Positions 1 to 13,300 of a stretch of 64,000 nt of DNA are shown here, piece after piece. Below the pieces are notes generated by a model. That model had not been told where the DNA came from and made no database searches. It saw only the letters and a list, made by a program, of their open reading frames with translations. This DNA comes from Arenicola marina. Its lineage: Eukaryota > Annelida > Polychaeta > Arenicolidae. The stretch covers positions 41,636,035-41,700,034 of the forward strand of contig OZ025256.1 of NCBI GenBank assembly GCA_964019135.1. The letters run 5' to 3'. Positions within the stretch are counted from its first letter, which is position 1. Each line of letters opens with the position of its first letter. A program made the position numbers and the translations under genes.

Positions 1-18
1 TCCATGTGGATCTTTCAG

Positions 19-129
19 AATGCGAGCCGGACCAGTTCCCGTGTCGCGTTGACGACACGTGCCTGTCACGTGATCAGCATTGTGATGACGTCGTCCACTG
101 TCGGGACATGAGTGACGAGAATCAATGCG
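19..129 (+). CDS. LDLa module A1 exon
   Basis: The exon begins after TCTTTCAG and ends before GTAAGAG, giving 37 codons in phase 1-1. All six cysteines are present (C-x6-C-x5-C-x6-C-x5-C-x8-C), and DMSDENQC supplies the acidic calcium cage. It is the first visible exon; the gene continues upstream. A 20-bp minisatellite starts just past the donor. Confidence 0.9.
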
Positions 130-3100
130 GTAAGAGGGATTGCCTTAGGGCCGGCTGAGTGCCATAACGGTAGACCGAGTGTCCTAACGGTAGACCGAGT
201 GTCCTAACGGTAGGCTGAGTGTCCATAATGTAGGCTGAGTGTCCGTAAGGCAGACTCAGCGTCCTTAGGGCAGACTCAGTGTCATTAAGGAAGGCTGAGT
301 GTCCTTGAGGCAGGATGTGTCCATAAGGCAGACTGGGTGTATTTAATGTAGGCCGAGTATGTTTAATGTAGGCCGAGTGTCAAGGCAGGCTAAGTGTCCT
401 TAAGGTAGGTTGAGTGTCCTTAAGGCAGACTAAGTGTCCTTAGGGAAGACTGAGTGTCCTTAGGCCAGACTGAGTGTACTTAGGGCAGACTGAGTGTCCT
501 TAAGGCAGCCTGACTGTCCTTGAGGCAGACTGATTGTACTTAGGGCAGACGGAGTGTCCTTAAGGGAGACTGAGTGTCCTTAAGGCAGACTGAGCGTGTT
601 TAAGGTAGGCTGAGTGTCCTTAAGGCAGGCTGAGTCTACCTTAAGTAGGCTTAGTGTCCTTAATGTACGCCGAGTGTCCTTAAGGTAGGCTGAGTGTTCT
701 TATGGTAGACTGCGGGTCCTTAGGGCAGAATAAGTGTCATTAAGGTAGGCCGAGTGTCAAGGCACACTGGGTGTCCTTAAGTGTGTTTAAGGTAGACTGA
801 TTGGCTTTAAGGTAAGCTGAGTGTCAAGGCGGACTGCATGTCCTGACGGTAGGCTAAGTGTCCTAACGCTATGTTGAGTTTCCTTAAGGTAGGCTCAGTG
901 TCCTAAGGGCAGACAGAGTTCTCATAATGTAGGTTGAGTGTCCTTAGGGTAGGCTCAGTGATCTTAAGACAGGCTAAGTGACCTTAGGGTAGGCTAAGTG
1001 GCCTTAAGGTAGGCTGAGTGTCCTTAAGGTAGGGTCAGTGTCCAAAGGGCAGACATTGTCCTTAGGGTAGGCTGATTGTCCTTAAAGTAAGCGTGGTGTC
1101 CTTAAGGTAAGCTGATCGACTGTCCTTAAGGTGGGCCCAGTGTCCTAAGGGCAGACAGGGTGCCCTAAAAGTATGTTGAGTGTCCTTAAGGTAGGCTGTG
1201 TCTACCTTAAGTAGGCTTAGTGTCCTTAATGTACGCCGAGTGTCCTTAAGGTAGGCTGAGTGTCCTTATGGTAGACTGCGGGTCCTTAGGGTAGACTAAG
1301 TGTTCTAAGAGCAGACAGAGTATCCTTAAATTAGGCTGAGTATCCTCACGGTAGGCTGAGTGTTTTTAAGGTAGGTTGAGTGTCCTCAAGACCGACTGAG
1401 TGTCCTTTAGGTAGGCCGAATGCCAAGACAGAGTGCGTGTCCTTAAGGCAGATTGAGTGTCTTTAAGGTTGGTTGAGTGTCCTTAAGATAGGCTCCGTGT
1501 CCTAAGAGCAGACAGAGTGTCCTTAAGGTAGGCTGAGTGTCCTTAAGGTAGGCTGAGTGTCCTTAAGGTAGGTTGAGTGTCCTTAGGGCAGACTGAGTGT
1601 CCTTTCGGTAGGCTGAGTGGCTTATAGCAGCCTTAAGGCAGCCTGAGTGTCCTAAGGCTGTAGGATACAGTTGTTCTACGTATGTTTATATATTGGGTAG
1701 GCATATATGTTTACAGAACAAAATAATGTAAAAAAGGGCGAGGTCACCATGTTATATTTATTTTACCGCGCTGTCAACATCACGTGTTATATACAATATG
1801 CCATTGAAACACATCACATTTTGCCATATTTTAACCTAGGATCTGATGAGGGGCCTCTCATTGAAACGTTTTGTAACGAGTATTTTGTACCTTTATAACG
1901 AGCATGGTGAATTTCTTTCCACTTTTGAGCTCAGTATATAATGCTCTTCAATTGTTGTAAATATTATACAAATCTAGAAAACAAATGCATCATACATCTA
2001 AGTTGACGCAGGATGAGTGCCTTAATGTTGACTGAGTCTCAGTGCGGCAAATCATGACCGAGTGAGATAAGGCTATATGGAGCCCCACTCTTCTTCACAC
2101 TATTATCTGTCACTTGCGGGTTTTGACATCTCACCTCGGTCTAATGCTTATAATAAGGAAATGAGCGGTGTTTACATTATGAAGCATGCTGAAGTCGGTC
2201 TGTTTGTCTGACATGGCAGACTGCGCGCGGCCGAAGCGTGATCTCATGGCCTCGCCCACCGATAACCAGTTCATGCCAATGTCGCCCCCCTCCCTGGCCC
2301 GCTGTGACGACGGACTCTGTCTGGACGTCAACAAGTGGTGTGACAGCGTCGTTGATTGCGCGGACTCCAGCGACGAGCAGCCGGGCTGCTCCAGAGGTCA
2401 GTATAGAGGTCAGATCTACCATGACCTCAAGGGACAGTTCCTCCTGACACCAGAGGTCAGTGCCCCTGACCATAGAGGTCAGCGTTCCTTGACGTCAGAC
2501 GTGTTATCAATGGGACCTCAGAGGTCAGTACCCCTGACCTTAGAGGCCAGAGTTCACTGACCTCAGACTTGTTATCAATAGGACCTCAGAGGTCAGTGAC
2601 CCTGACCTGAGAGGTCAGAGTTCACTAACCTCCAACTTGTTATCAAGAGGATCTCAGAGGTCAGCCTTCCCTTGCCTTAGAGGTTATCGTTCGCTAATAC
2701 CAGAGGTCAGTACCGCTGACAGCAGAAGTCAGTGGCCCCTGACCCCAGAAGTCAAAGCCCCTGACCAGTGACCTCCTACGATCATCACGGTCAACTATTT
2801 GTGGATGAAGTTTATATATTTGATATCCAATGCTGTGTTTATATATTTGATATTAACCATGTGTTTATACATTTAATATTTACCATGTGTTTATAATTTG
2901 ATATTTACCATGTGTTTATACATTTGATATTTACCATGTGTTTATGCCTTTGATATTTACCATGTGTTTATATATTTGATATTTGCCATGTGTTTATGCA
3001 TTTGATATTTACCATGTGTTTATATATCTGATATTTACCATGTGTTTATATATTTGATATTTACCATGCGTTTATAATTTGATATTTTCCATGTGTTTAT

Positions 3101-6100
3101 ATATCTGATATTTACCATGTGTTTCTTTACCTCCCCGGGCGCTGGCCTTGTGCAGGATGCCCTAATGACTACTTCCGGTGTGGAGACGGCGGTGACCTGA
3201 TGACACCTCCGCTCTGTATCCACCCATCCCTCGTGTGCGACCTTGAGGCTCATTGCCCCAAGGCTGAGGACGAGGCTACATGCGGTGGGGAGACTTTTCA
3301 AACTCACGACTAAAAGAACTTAATGATCCTTGTCTTTTCCTTGTCGCATTTGTATTTTTCTTATAATTATTCTTATTATTATATTGGTTAGTGGGCATTA
3401 AGCAAAGCTTCAGTCTAAATTGCTTACGTTTTTCCTACATTTAATATGAAAGTTCGTATTTAGATAAACTAGAGCGTTACAACTGATTGGCATTACTGCA
3501 CTATCCCATTCGAACGAAAACTCAAACTTAAAGTCTATGTAAACTCAATGTAAATATATGCTCCTCTTTCGAATTCGAATTTCCATTGAGTAAAAAATCC
3601 AATTTAATGTAAAGTCAACCTAAAGTAAATGTTAAATCAATCTGAAGCCAATATAAAGTCAACGTAAAGTCAATATAAAGTCAATATCCCTCACAGAGTG
3701 TCCGCCTGCGCAGGAAGTCATCGATGCCTACATGGAGCGCATGCGCAGAGACGACGGGTGCGGTTCGGGGATGGAGCCCCCTATGCCTGAGACGACCACA
3801 TTCCGCCCGCCGACGTCGACTAGCACATTCCGCCCGCCGACGTCGACTAGCACATTCCGCCCGCCGTCTACTGACACCACCGGCACATCACGCCCCACCC
3901 CCGACCCGCGCCCCACCCTGGCAGGCACGACCGACCCCTGGCGGACCTGTGCCAGCGGCCAGTGCGTCCCCAGCGACCGCTTCTGTGATGGCACCTACGA
4001 CTGCCTCGACCATAGCGACGAGTCCTCATGCCGTAAGTGTCGGATTGTGTGTCCCAGGCTGATTGATGTAGGGGCGGATCCAGAAAATCTGGATAGCGGG
4101 GGGTGGGGGGGGGGCGCGGTTTCGGGGTCGGATCCAGAAAATCTGAATAGGGGGGGCCGGTTTCAGGATCAGATCCAGATATGCTGGATAGGGAGGGGGG
4201 CGGTTTTCGTATTTGATATAAATTTCGGTCCTAAAAGGGGTGGGGGGCGGGGCACGGTCGCCCCCCCCCCGATCCCCTGGATCCTGGATGCCATCATATA
4301 TTTTCCTCATATATTTCCTCCGCCATTTTTAAAAAATTTATAATACATTAATTTACCTCTCTGAGGCACTGCCATAAATTGACTTGTTGAACCACGTGGT
4401 ATCATGATTCTGCCGCAAGTACAAATGTACCTGTACTTGCTGACGGTACCTGTGTACTTGCTGGCGGTTAACGTGTACTGCCAGCAAGTACACGTGTACT
4501 TCCAGCCGTCATTTAAACTCAACTGAGCCATATTGGTACGCGCTGGGGCGGGTGTGGGCTGGGTGTATGAAGAGGAGGCCTTAGCTAGGCTGGGAGGAGG
4601 GGTGTGAGAGCCTATGGTATGGTTGGTTTATTGACGTATATAAGGCCATCGGCCCATTTTACTAAGATATATCATATTTTATCTATTTTATGTACAAAAA
4701 ATATGTGTACAACAAAATATATTTGAAGAACCCTTGCTTATGCTTGATTTCCTTGATTTCCGCTATTTCCCCTACCAGCCTGCCCTAACCCGCAGGACTG
4801 GCGTTGCGGTGACGGGGCCTGTGTGAGTCACTATCGGACATGCAACGGGCTCCACGACTGCTCGGATGGAAGTGACGAAGCCGGATGTGGTAAGGCATGC
4901 TCTGCGTCGGTCAAGCGGTTATGTTGTTTAAATATATCTTGTCCAAGTAAAGTTTTCATTTTTACGAAGGATTTTGTTAGGAATATAAACGGTTACGTAT
5001 ATATAGTCTCTTTATAAGTTTCAACTTTAATCTAAATAAACTCTGCTGTGGGCATGAAGCCTATCCGGCCATATTGGAGGCGTATAAGACAGCCTATCAT
5101 TAAATATTTAATTTGATTATTTTAATTAATGTAAATAATTTAAATATATTTTCTGTAGTTTTTCTTTTTTGACCTATATGTTGGACACTATGTATGAATA
5201 CTATGTGTTTGGTTTTGTACTTTTGGCATTAAAGCCTTGCATACGAATAAATCACATCATTATAAAAGCAAATCAAAGATTACCTTAGTAGGCTATGTTT
5301 GGTCGAAGCGTGGTAGCCGGTTGGTGTAGGCTGTGAATGAAACTCTGTACCTTATCCTTTCTCTACCCGGCAGCCTGCCCGCCTTACCGCCCTCACCAAT
5401 GCAGCTCAGGTTCCTGCATTTACGCCTCTCAGTATTGTAATGGCTACAATGACTGCGGGGACTGGAGCGACGAGAACAACTGCAGAAGTAAGTGAGATGA
5501 CGTCACAGAGGCGGCGTACAAACGCGCGTGCATAATGTGTGTGACGTCACTTAATGAAATTGATGTCGTCGCTCCGTAAACGTTTATATAATATATGTAG
5601 ATCTGTTTAGCAATATGAAGGCTGAGCAGTAAGTGCGTCATGAAATCACTTGATCTGCATACAAATGAAGTAGAGAAGTCGTGCATCAACACAGATAACG
5701 TATAAACTAAAGAAACAAGACATCTTAATTGTTAATATAGGACCGTTATCTTGCCCTCAATGATTACGTGCCAGGAGCGGATCCAGGAATGTAAACAGGG
5801 GAGGTGGGGTTCCAAACCTGCGACCTGAGGGGGAGAGGAGGAGGGGGGGGGGCGGCTCTGAAGAAATTGGTGACCGGGGCATCCACCAAGTGTGTGTGCC
5901 CCTCAAATAGGTAAGCGTTCTTCTTCAAAAGAGGGGGGGGGGGTCCACGTCTCAGATGTCCTAAATTGTGCATTGAAAACCGGCTTAAAAGGGGTGGCGG
6001 GGGAGGGGGGTGGGGATCCGAACCCCCTGGACCCCCCCCCCTCCCCTGGATCCGCACTTGCATTCTTGGACATTGTTCCTTGGGGTCCCTTCTTTGTAGC

Positions 6101-9100
6101 AGTGATACATGCCTCTCATACGCGCTGAGAGGGGCCGGACCGGTAGTTCAGTGGGACTCACTGCGAGCGCTCTAGCCACCTGAGAGCCTAACGGCACGTT
6201 GATCGGTGGTTCGCGGCAAGCTGTGGCCGTGTCTGTGTGGTCGCAGGATAACGATCCAATGTTCTTCTTCGTAAAGAGTAGGGGGCAACCCCCGGGGACA
6301 TGGCTCCACTCTCCCTTCTATCTCCCGTAGACACGATATGACCAAAAGTGGTTAAAGCGTCCTGGTTGGTTATACAACCAACCAGCCATCGCGTATGCGA
6401 GCCATGTATGAGAGCCATGTATGAGAGCCATGTGTGAGAGCCATGTATGAGAGCCATGTGTGAGAGCCATGTGTGAGAGCCATGTATGAGAGCCATGTAT
6501 GAGAGCCATGTGTGAGAGCCATGTATGAGAGCCATGTGTGAGAGCCATGAATGAGAGCCATGTATGAGAGCCATGTGTGAGAGCCATGTGTGAGAGCCAT
6601 GTATGAGAGCCATGTATGAGAGCCATGTATGAGAGCCATGTATGAGAGCCATGTATGAGAGCCATGTGTGAGAGCCATGTGTGAGAGCCATGTGTGAGAG
6701 CCATGTATGAAAGCCATGTGTGAGAGCCATGTGTGAGAGCCATGTGTGAGAGCCATGTGTGAGAGCCATGTGTGAGAGCCATGTATGAGAGCCATGTGTG
6801 AGAGCCATGTATGAGAGCCATGTATGAGAGCCATGTATGAGAGCCATGTGTGAGAGCCATGTGTGAGAGCCATGTGTGAGAGCCATGTATGAGAGCCATG
6901 TGTGAGAGCCATGTATGAGCGCCATGTATGAGAGCCATGTATGAGAGCCATGTGTGAGAGTCATGTATGAGAGCCATGTATGAGAGCCATGTGTGAGAGC
7001 CATGTATGAGAGCCATGTATGAGAGTCATGTGTGAGAGCCATGTATGAGAGCCATGTATGAGAGCCATGTATGAGAGCCATGTATGAGAGCCATGTATGA
7101 GAGCCATGTATGAGAGCCATGTATGAAAGCCATGTATGAGAGCCATGTGTGAGAGCCATGTATGAGAGCCATGTATGAGAGCCATGTATGAGAGCCATGT
7201 ATGAGAGCCATGTATGAGAGCCATGTGTGAGAGCCATGTATGAGAGCCATGTGTGAGCCATGTGTGAGAGCCATGTGTGAGAGCCATGTATGAGAGCCAT
7301 GTATGAGAGCCATGTATGAGAGCCATGTATGAGGGCCATGTGTGAGAGCCATGTGTGAGAGCCATGTGTGAGAGCCATGTATGAGAGCCATGTATGAGAG
7401 CCATGTGTGAGAGCCAGGTATGAGAGCCATGTGTGAGAGCCATGTGTGAGAGCCATGTATGAGAGCCATGTGTGAGAGCCATGTATGAGAGCCATGTATG
7501 AGAGTCATGTGTGAGAGCCATGTATGAGAGCCATGTATGAGAGCCATGTATGAGAGCCATGTATGAGAGCCATGTATGAAAGCCATGTATGAGAGCCATG
7601 TGTGAGAGCCATGTATGAGAGCCATGTGTGAGAGCCATGTATGAGAGCCATGTATGAGAGCCATGTATGAGAGCCATGTGTGAGAGCCATGTATGAGAGC
7701 CATGTGTGAGCCATGTGTGAGAGCCATGTGTGAGAGCCATGTATGAGAGCCATGTATGAGAGCCATTTATGAGAGCCATGTATGAGGGCCATGTGTGAGA
7801 GCCATGTGTGAGAGCCATGTGTGAGAGCCATGTATGAGAGCCATGTATGAGAGCCATGTGTGAGAGCCAGGTATGAGAGCCATGTGTGAGAGCCATGTGT
7901 GAGAGCCATGTATGAGAGCCATGTATTAAGGCTACCTTCGTTGGTTCGTTGGTGAAATACATGAGATGGATGTAAAATCCGTGTCTGTTGTTAACGAAGC
8001 AAAATCAGAACGAATGAAGGGTTTTATTGCCGCCTAATAATACAGTACTACCCTCTGCTGGCCGAGCCGTTTACAGTAGGGTGGGTGATTGTATTTAAAA
8101 TGCATGGATGATTTATCCACCAGATAGCGCCACTGTCCCATGTACGTTCTACGGAATTGGGCACGGAATTGAAACTAATCATCCTCCATGGAACCTATTA
8201 GAAGTGCTTATCAAGAAACCAAGGCCACGTGATCTCATAACGTCATTATTGCTGCAGATTGCACAGCGGGGGAGTTCCGGTGTGCTTCCGGTCTTTGTCG
8301 GCCAGGCTATGCCGAGTGCGACGGCAGAAATGACTGCGAAGACCTCTCAGACGAAACCAACTGCGGTAGGTGGAACCATGCGATAAACGCTGAAATTTGT
8401 AGCGAAGTCCAGACCCAATGAATTAGGGGGCGACCCGAATGGTCTGCTAGTCATGGCAACGCTTGCTGGAGTTCGCGCTCCACTGTGCCAATTGCTATGT
8501 TCGTGCAGGTTGAAGAGCAGGTCTTGAATTCTGCCAAGCGCATAGGGGTATGCCCTGTTGCGCTCGAATCCTAAATGAGTCCCGTTGGTGCGTTAGAACT
8601 TTTATATATTATAACCACCAGCCAATCAAATTTACTGGCAGGATAAACGTCATTGTTTTTGCTGCTTAATTTTCTCTCTAGTGTATGACCTGGCCCCGTC
8701 AATTCGAGTCGGCTTCAGCCGAATTTATTTCGCCCTTGAATATGACGTTGGCATAGAGCTGGACGAAATCTTCGGCTCCGGCAGTTTCGAATAAGTTTTT
8801 CATCCTGCAATGTGACCTAGTTTATCGTCTATATGTTTTTCGGCCTGTGATATATGACCTAATTTCTCATCTATATCTGTTTTTCAGTCTGCAATGTGAC
8901 CTAATTTCTCCACTATCTTTGTTTTTTAGTCTGCCATGTGACCTAATTTCTCGTCTATCTCGGTTTTCAGCTTGCAATGTGACCTACTTTCTCGTCTATC
9001 TCCGTTTTTTAGCCTACAAGGTGACCTAATTTCTCATCTATCTGTTTTGCACTCTGCAATGGGGACATAATTTCTCGCCTATCCCTGTTTTTCAGCCTGC

Positions 9101-10357
9101 AATGGGGACATAATTTTTCGTCTATCTCTGTTTTTCAGCCTGCAATGGGGACATAATTTCTCGCCTATCCCTGTTTTTCAGCCTGCAATGGGGACATAAT
9201 TTTTCGTCTATCTCTGTTTTTCAGCCTGCAATGGGGACATAATTGTTCGTCTATCCCTGTTTTTCAGCCTGCAATGGGGACATAATTGTTCGTCTATCCC
9301 TGTCTTTCAGCCTGCAATGGGGACATAATTTTTCGTCTATCTCTGTTTTTCAGCCTGCAATGGGGACATAATTGTTCGTCTATCCCTGTCTTTCAGCCTG
9401 CAATGGGGACATAATTTTTCGTCTATCTCTGTTTTTCAGCCTGCAATGGGGACATAATTGTTCGTCTATCCCTGTCTTTCAGCCTGCAATGGGGACATAA
9501 TTGTTCGTCTATCCCTGTTTTTCAGCCTGCAATGGGGACATAATTGTTCGTCTATCCCTGTCTTTCAGCCTGCAATGGGGACATAATTGTTCGTCTATCC
9601 CTGTTTTTCAGCCTGCAATGGGGACATAATTGTTCGTCTATCCCTGTCTTTCAGCCTGCAATGGGGACATAATTTTTCGTCTATCTCTGTTTTTCAGCCT
9701 GCAATGGGGACATAATTGTTCGTCTATCCCTGTCTTTCAGCCTGCAATGGGGACATAATTGTTCGTCTATCCCTGTTTTTCAGCCTGCAATGGGGACATA
9801 ATTGTTCGTCTATCCCTGTCTTTCAGCCTGCAATGGGGACATAATTGTTCGTCTATCTCTGTTTTTCAGCCTGCAATGGGGACATAATTGTTCGTCTATC
9901 CCTGTCTTTCAGCCTGCAATGGGGACATAATTTTTCGTCTATCCCTGTTTTTCAGCCTGCAATGGGGACATAATTGTTCGTCTATCCCTGTCTTTCAGCC
10001 TGCAATGGGGACATAATTGTTCGTCTATCCCTGTTTTTCAGCCTGCAATGGGGACATAATTTTTCGTCTATCTCTGTTTTTCAGGCTGTATGTAATGTGA
10101 CCGAATTTTTCGTCCATCTCTGTTTTTCAGCCTGCAACGCCTCATCTATGCGCTGCGCCAACTACGTCTGCATGCTGTCAGGCTACTTCTGCGACAGCCT
10201 CAACGACTGCGGGGATGGGAGCGACGAGGAAAACTGCGGTATGACGTCACATCCGGTGTGTCGGGTTGGCCATGCTCCTATTGGAGCTTCAGGCTTCATG
10301 TCAACCTGGATAATGTCTCTCCGATACACTCGCATGCGTGTATCTTTGACGAGGCTC

Positions 10358-10396
<39 letters not shown>

Positions 10397-13300
10397 CTGC
10401 CAAGAATAGGGCGCGTCTATAATCTTTGTGATGTTTATAGTTATATATTGCCAATATTATGTTTGCATTGCGTTGTGGTTTTTTTGGTGTTAGGTTTGCT
10501 GTGGCGTTTACAGTGGGTGTTAACAATGTTGTTTTTACAATGTTATGTTTACAGAGTGTTCGGACAATGAGTTCCAGTGCACCGACCCAGCGGTGTGCAT
10601 CATGGCAGACCACTTCTGTGACGGGGTGTCAGATTGTGCCGATGGCAGTGATGAGCCAGAAAACTGCGGTCAGTGCACCTGTACTAATACACCGCAAACT
10701 TCAAATCAGTACACATGTACTAAGTCATGGATCTAACACAGCGCACCTGCACTAACACATGTCAAACTCGGTACGCGTGTACTAACCCATAGTACACTGA
10801 AACAGTGCAACTGTACCAACACATAGCGAGCGCTGATTCTGTGTCTCTGTACGAGCGAGTACAAAGCGCCAAACCATACTAACACATGACAAGTTTCAAC
10901 TCAGAGCACCGCTACTAAAATGTATCCTTGTATTCTGAATGGTATGTTTACTAGACAGAATTGCTTATACGCATCCATACCTCCACCGTAAAACAATTAT
11001 ATAGAATTCTATAGCATAAATTACTGATGTAACCCTAGAGTAGTAATTAATACGTTGGTATTGTGAACTCTTTTTGAACTTCGAGACTAAACTAATGGAA
11101 ATATTTACATAATGCATATCAGAAACTGGTGATTACAGTTCAGCAAAACAGTTTATAGCAATATATCACGCCCAATGCATGGGGTGGTTTGTCCTGTGAG
11201 CTCACAGAAGTAGATTCGTGTAGTGTTGAGGCGATCATTCACTCTAAACTGTTTTCTGTTGCAGTTGAAATGTGTCTGGAGGGACAGATCTCTTGCGACG
11301 GGCGCTGTGTCGGCCAAAGTTACATATGCGACGGTCGTGCCCACTGTTTAGACTTCATGGACGAGAAAGACTGCAGTCAGTACTGTCTTATACCTCCCAC
11401 TCGGTATTGTCTTATTGACTTAATAACCTCCCACTCGGTATTGTCTTATTGACTTAATAACCTCCCACTCGGTATTGTCTTATTGACTTAACAACCTCTC
11501 ACTCGGTATTGTCTTATTGACTCAATAACCTCCCACTCGGTATTGTCTTATTGACTTAATAACCTCCCACTCGGTAATGTCTTATTGACTTAATAACCTC
11601 CCACTTGGTATTGTCTTATTGACTTAATAACCTCCCACTCGGTATTGTCTTATTGACTTAATAACCTCCCACTCAGTATTGTCTTATTGACTTAATAACC
11701 TCCCACTCGGTATTGTCTTATTGACTTAATAACCTCCCACTTGGTATTGTCTTATTGACTTAATAACCTCCCACTCAGTATTGTCTTATTGACTTAATAA
11801 CCTCCCACTCGGTATTGTCTTATTGACTTAATAACCTCCCACTCGGTATTGTCTTATTGACTTAATAACCTCCCACTCAGTATTGTCTTATTGACTTAAT
11901 AACCTCGCACTCGGTATTGTCTTATTGACTTAATAACCTCCCACTCGGTATTGTCTTATTGACTTAATAACCTCCCACTCAGTATTGTCTTATTGACTTA
12001 ATAACCTCCCACTCGGTATTGTCTTATTGACTTAATAACCTCCCACTCGGTATTGTCTTATTGACTTAATAACCTCCCACTCAGTATTGTCTTATTGACT
12101 TAATATCCTCCCACTCGGTATTGTCTTATTGACTTAATAACCTCCCACTCGGTATTGTCTTATTGACTTAATAACCTCCTACTCGGTATTGTCTTATTGA
12201 CTTAATAACCTCCCACTCAATATTGTCTTATTGACTTAATAACCTCCCACTCGGTATTGTCTTATTGACTTAATAACCTCCCACTCGGTATTGTCTTATT
12301 GACTTAATAACCTCCCACTCAGTATTGTCTTATTGATTTAATAACCTCCCACTCGGTATTGTCTTATTGACTTAATAACCTCCCACTCGGTATTGTTTTT
12401 ATATTGACTTAACCTCCCACTCAGTATTGTCTTATTGACTTAATAACCTCCCACTCGGTATTGTCTTATTGACTTAATAACCTCCCACTCAGTATTGTCT
12501 TATTGATTTAATAACCTCCCACTCAGTATTGTCTTATTGACTTAATAACCTCCCACTTGGTATTGTCTTATTGACTTAATCACCTCCCACTCGGTGTTGT
12601 CTTATTGACTTAATAACCTCCAACTCGGCATTGTCTTATCGACTTAATAACCTCCCACTCGGTATTGTCTTATTGACATAATAACATCCCACTCAATATT
12701 GTCTTATTGACTTAATAACCTCCCACTCAGTATTGTCTTATTAACTTAATAACCTCCCACTCAGTATTCTCTTATTGACTTAATAACCTCCCACTCGGTA
12801 TTGTCTTATTGACGCAATATTCTCCCACGGAGATGAACACTGGAAGCTCTAATCCTGTAACGGACTTCAGAATATTGGTAGTTAAGCGAACACTTCAAAC
12901 ACATGTATATACGCAGGGTGTGCATTTTATATGTTGAGTTATATAGCATGTTCATGCATACAAAGTACTATAGTTATAGCACAGATACATGTATTCCGAA
13001 AAGAAATATCTGTCAATTACTTATCACTCAAGCATGTCTTTCCCCGAAGCGATATGTCGGCATGTATCCGTACACTACAAAAAAGGATCGCTCACAACGC
13101 GTAGAGAAACTTTCGAAATACATGGGACTTGTTTGTCGGACACAACGCACGTGGAAGGCCTTTTTTCGCCACATAATCAGATAGAAGCAACAGTGACGTG
13201 AATGAATGATTGACATCCTGGACCGGTCTGTTGATCTCAAAAGCCGTTTACATTTGGAGGTTGATTGAGACGGTACGGTATTATTGTATGGTATTCTTAC

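Noticed and set aside
6188..7962. Long minus-strand open frames (435 and 333 codons and others)
   Set aside because: They are the 13-bp minisatellite read in three frames, with no domain and no splice context.
8803..12820. Regular repeats as CRISPR arrays
   Set aside because: They are head-to-tail minisatellites without unique spacers, in eukaryotic introns.
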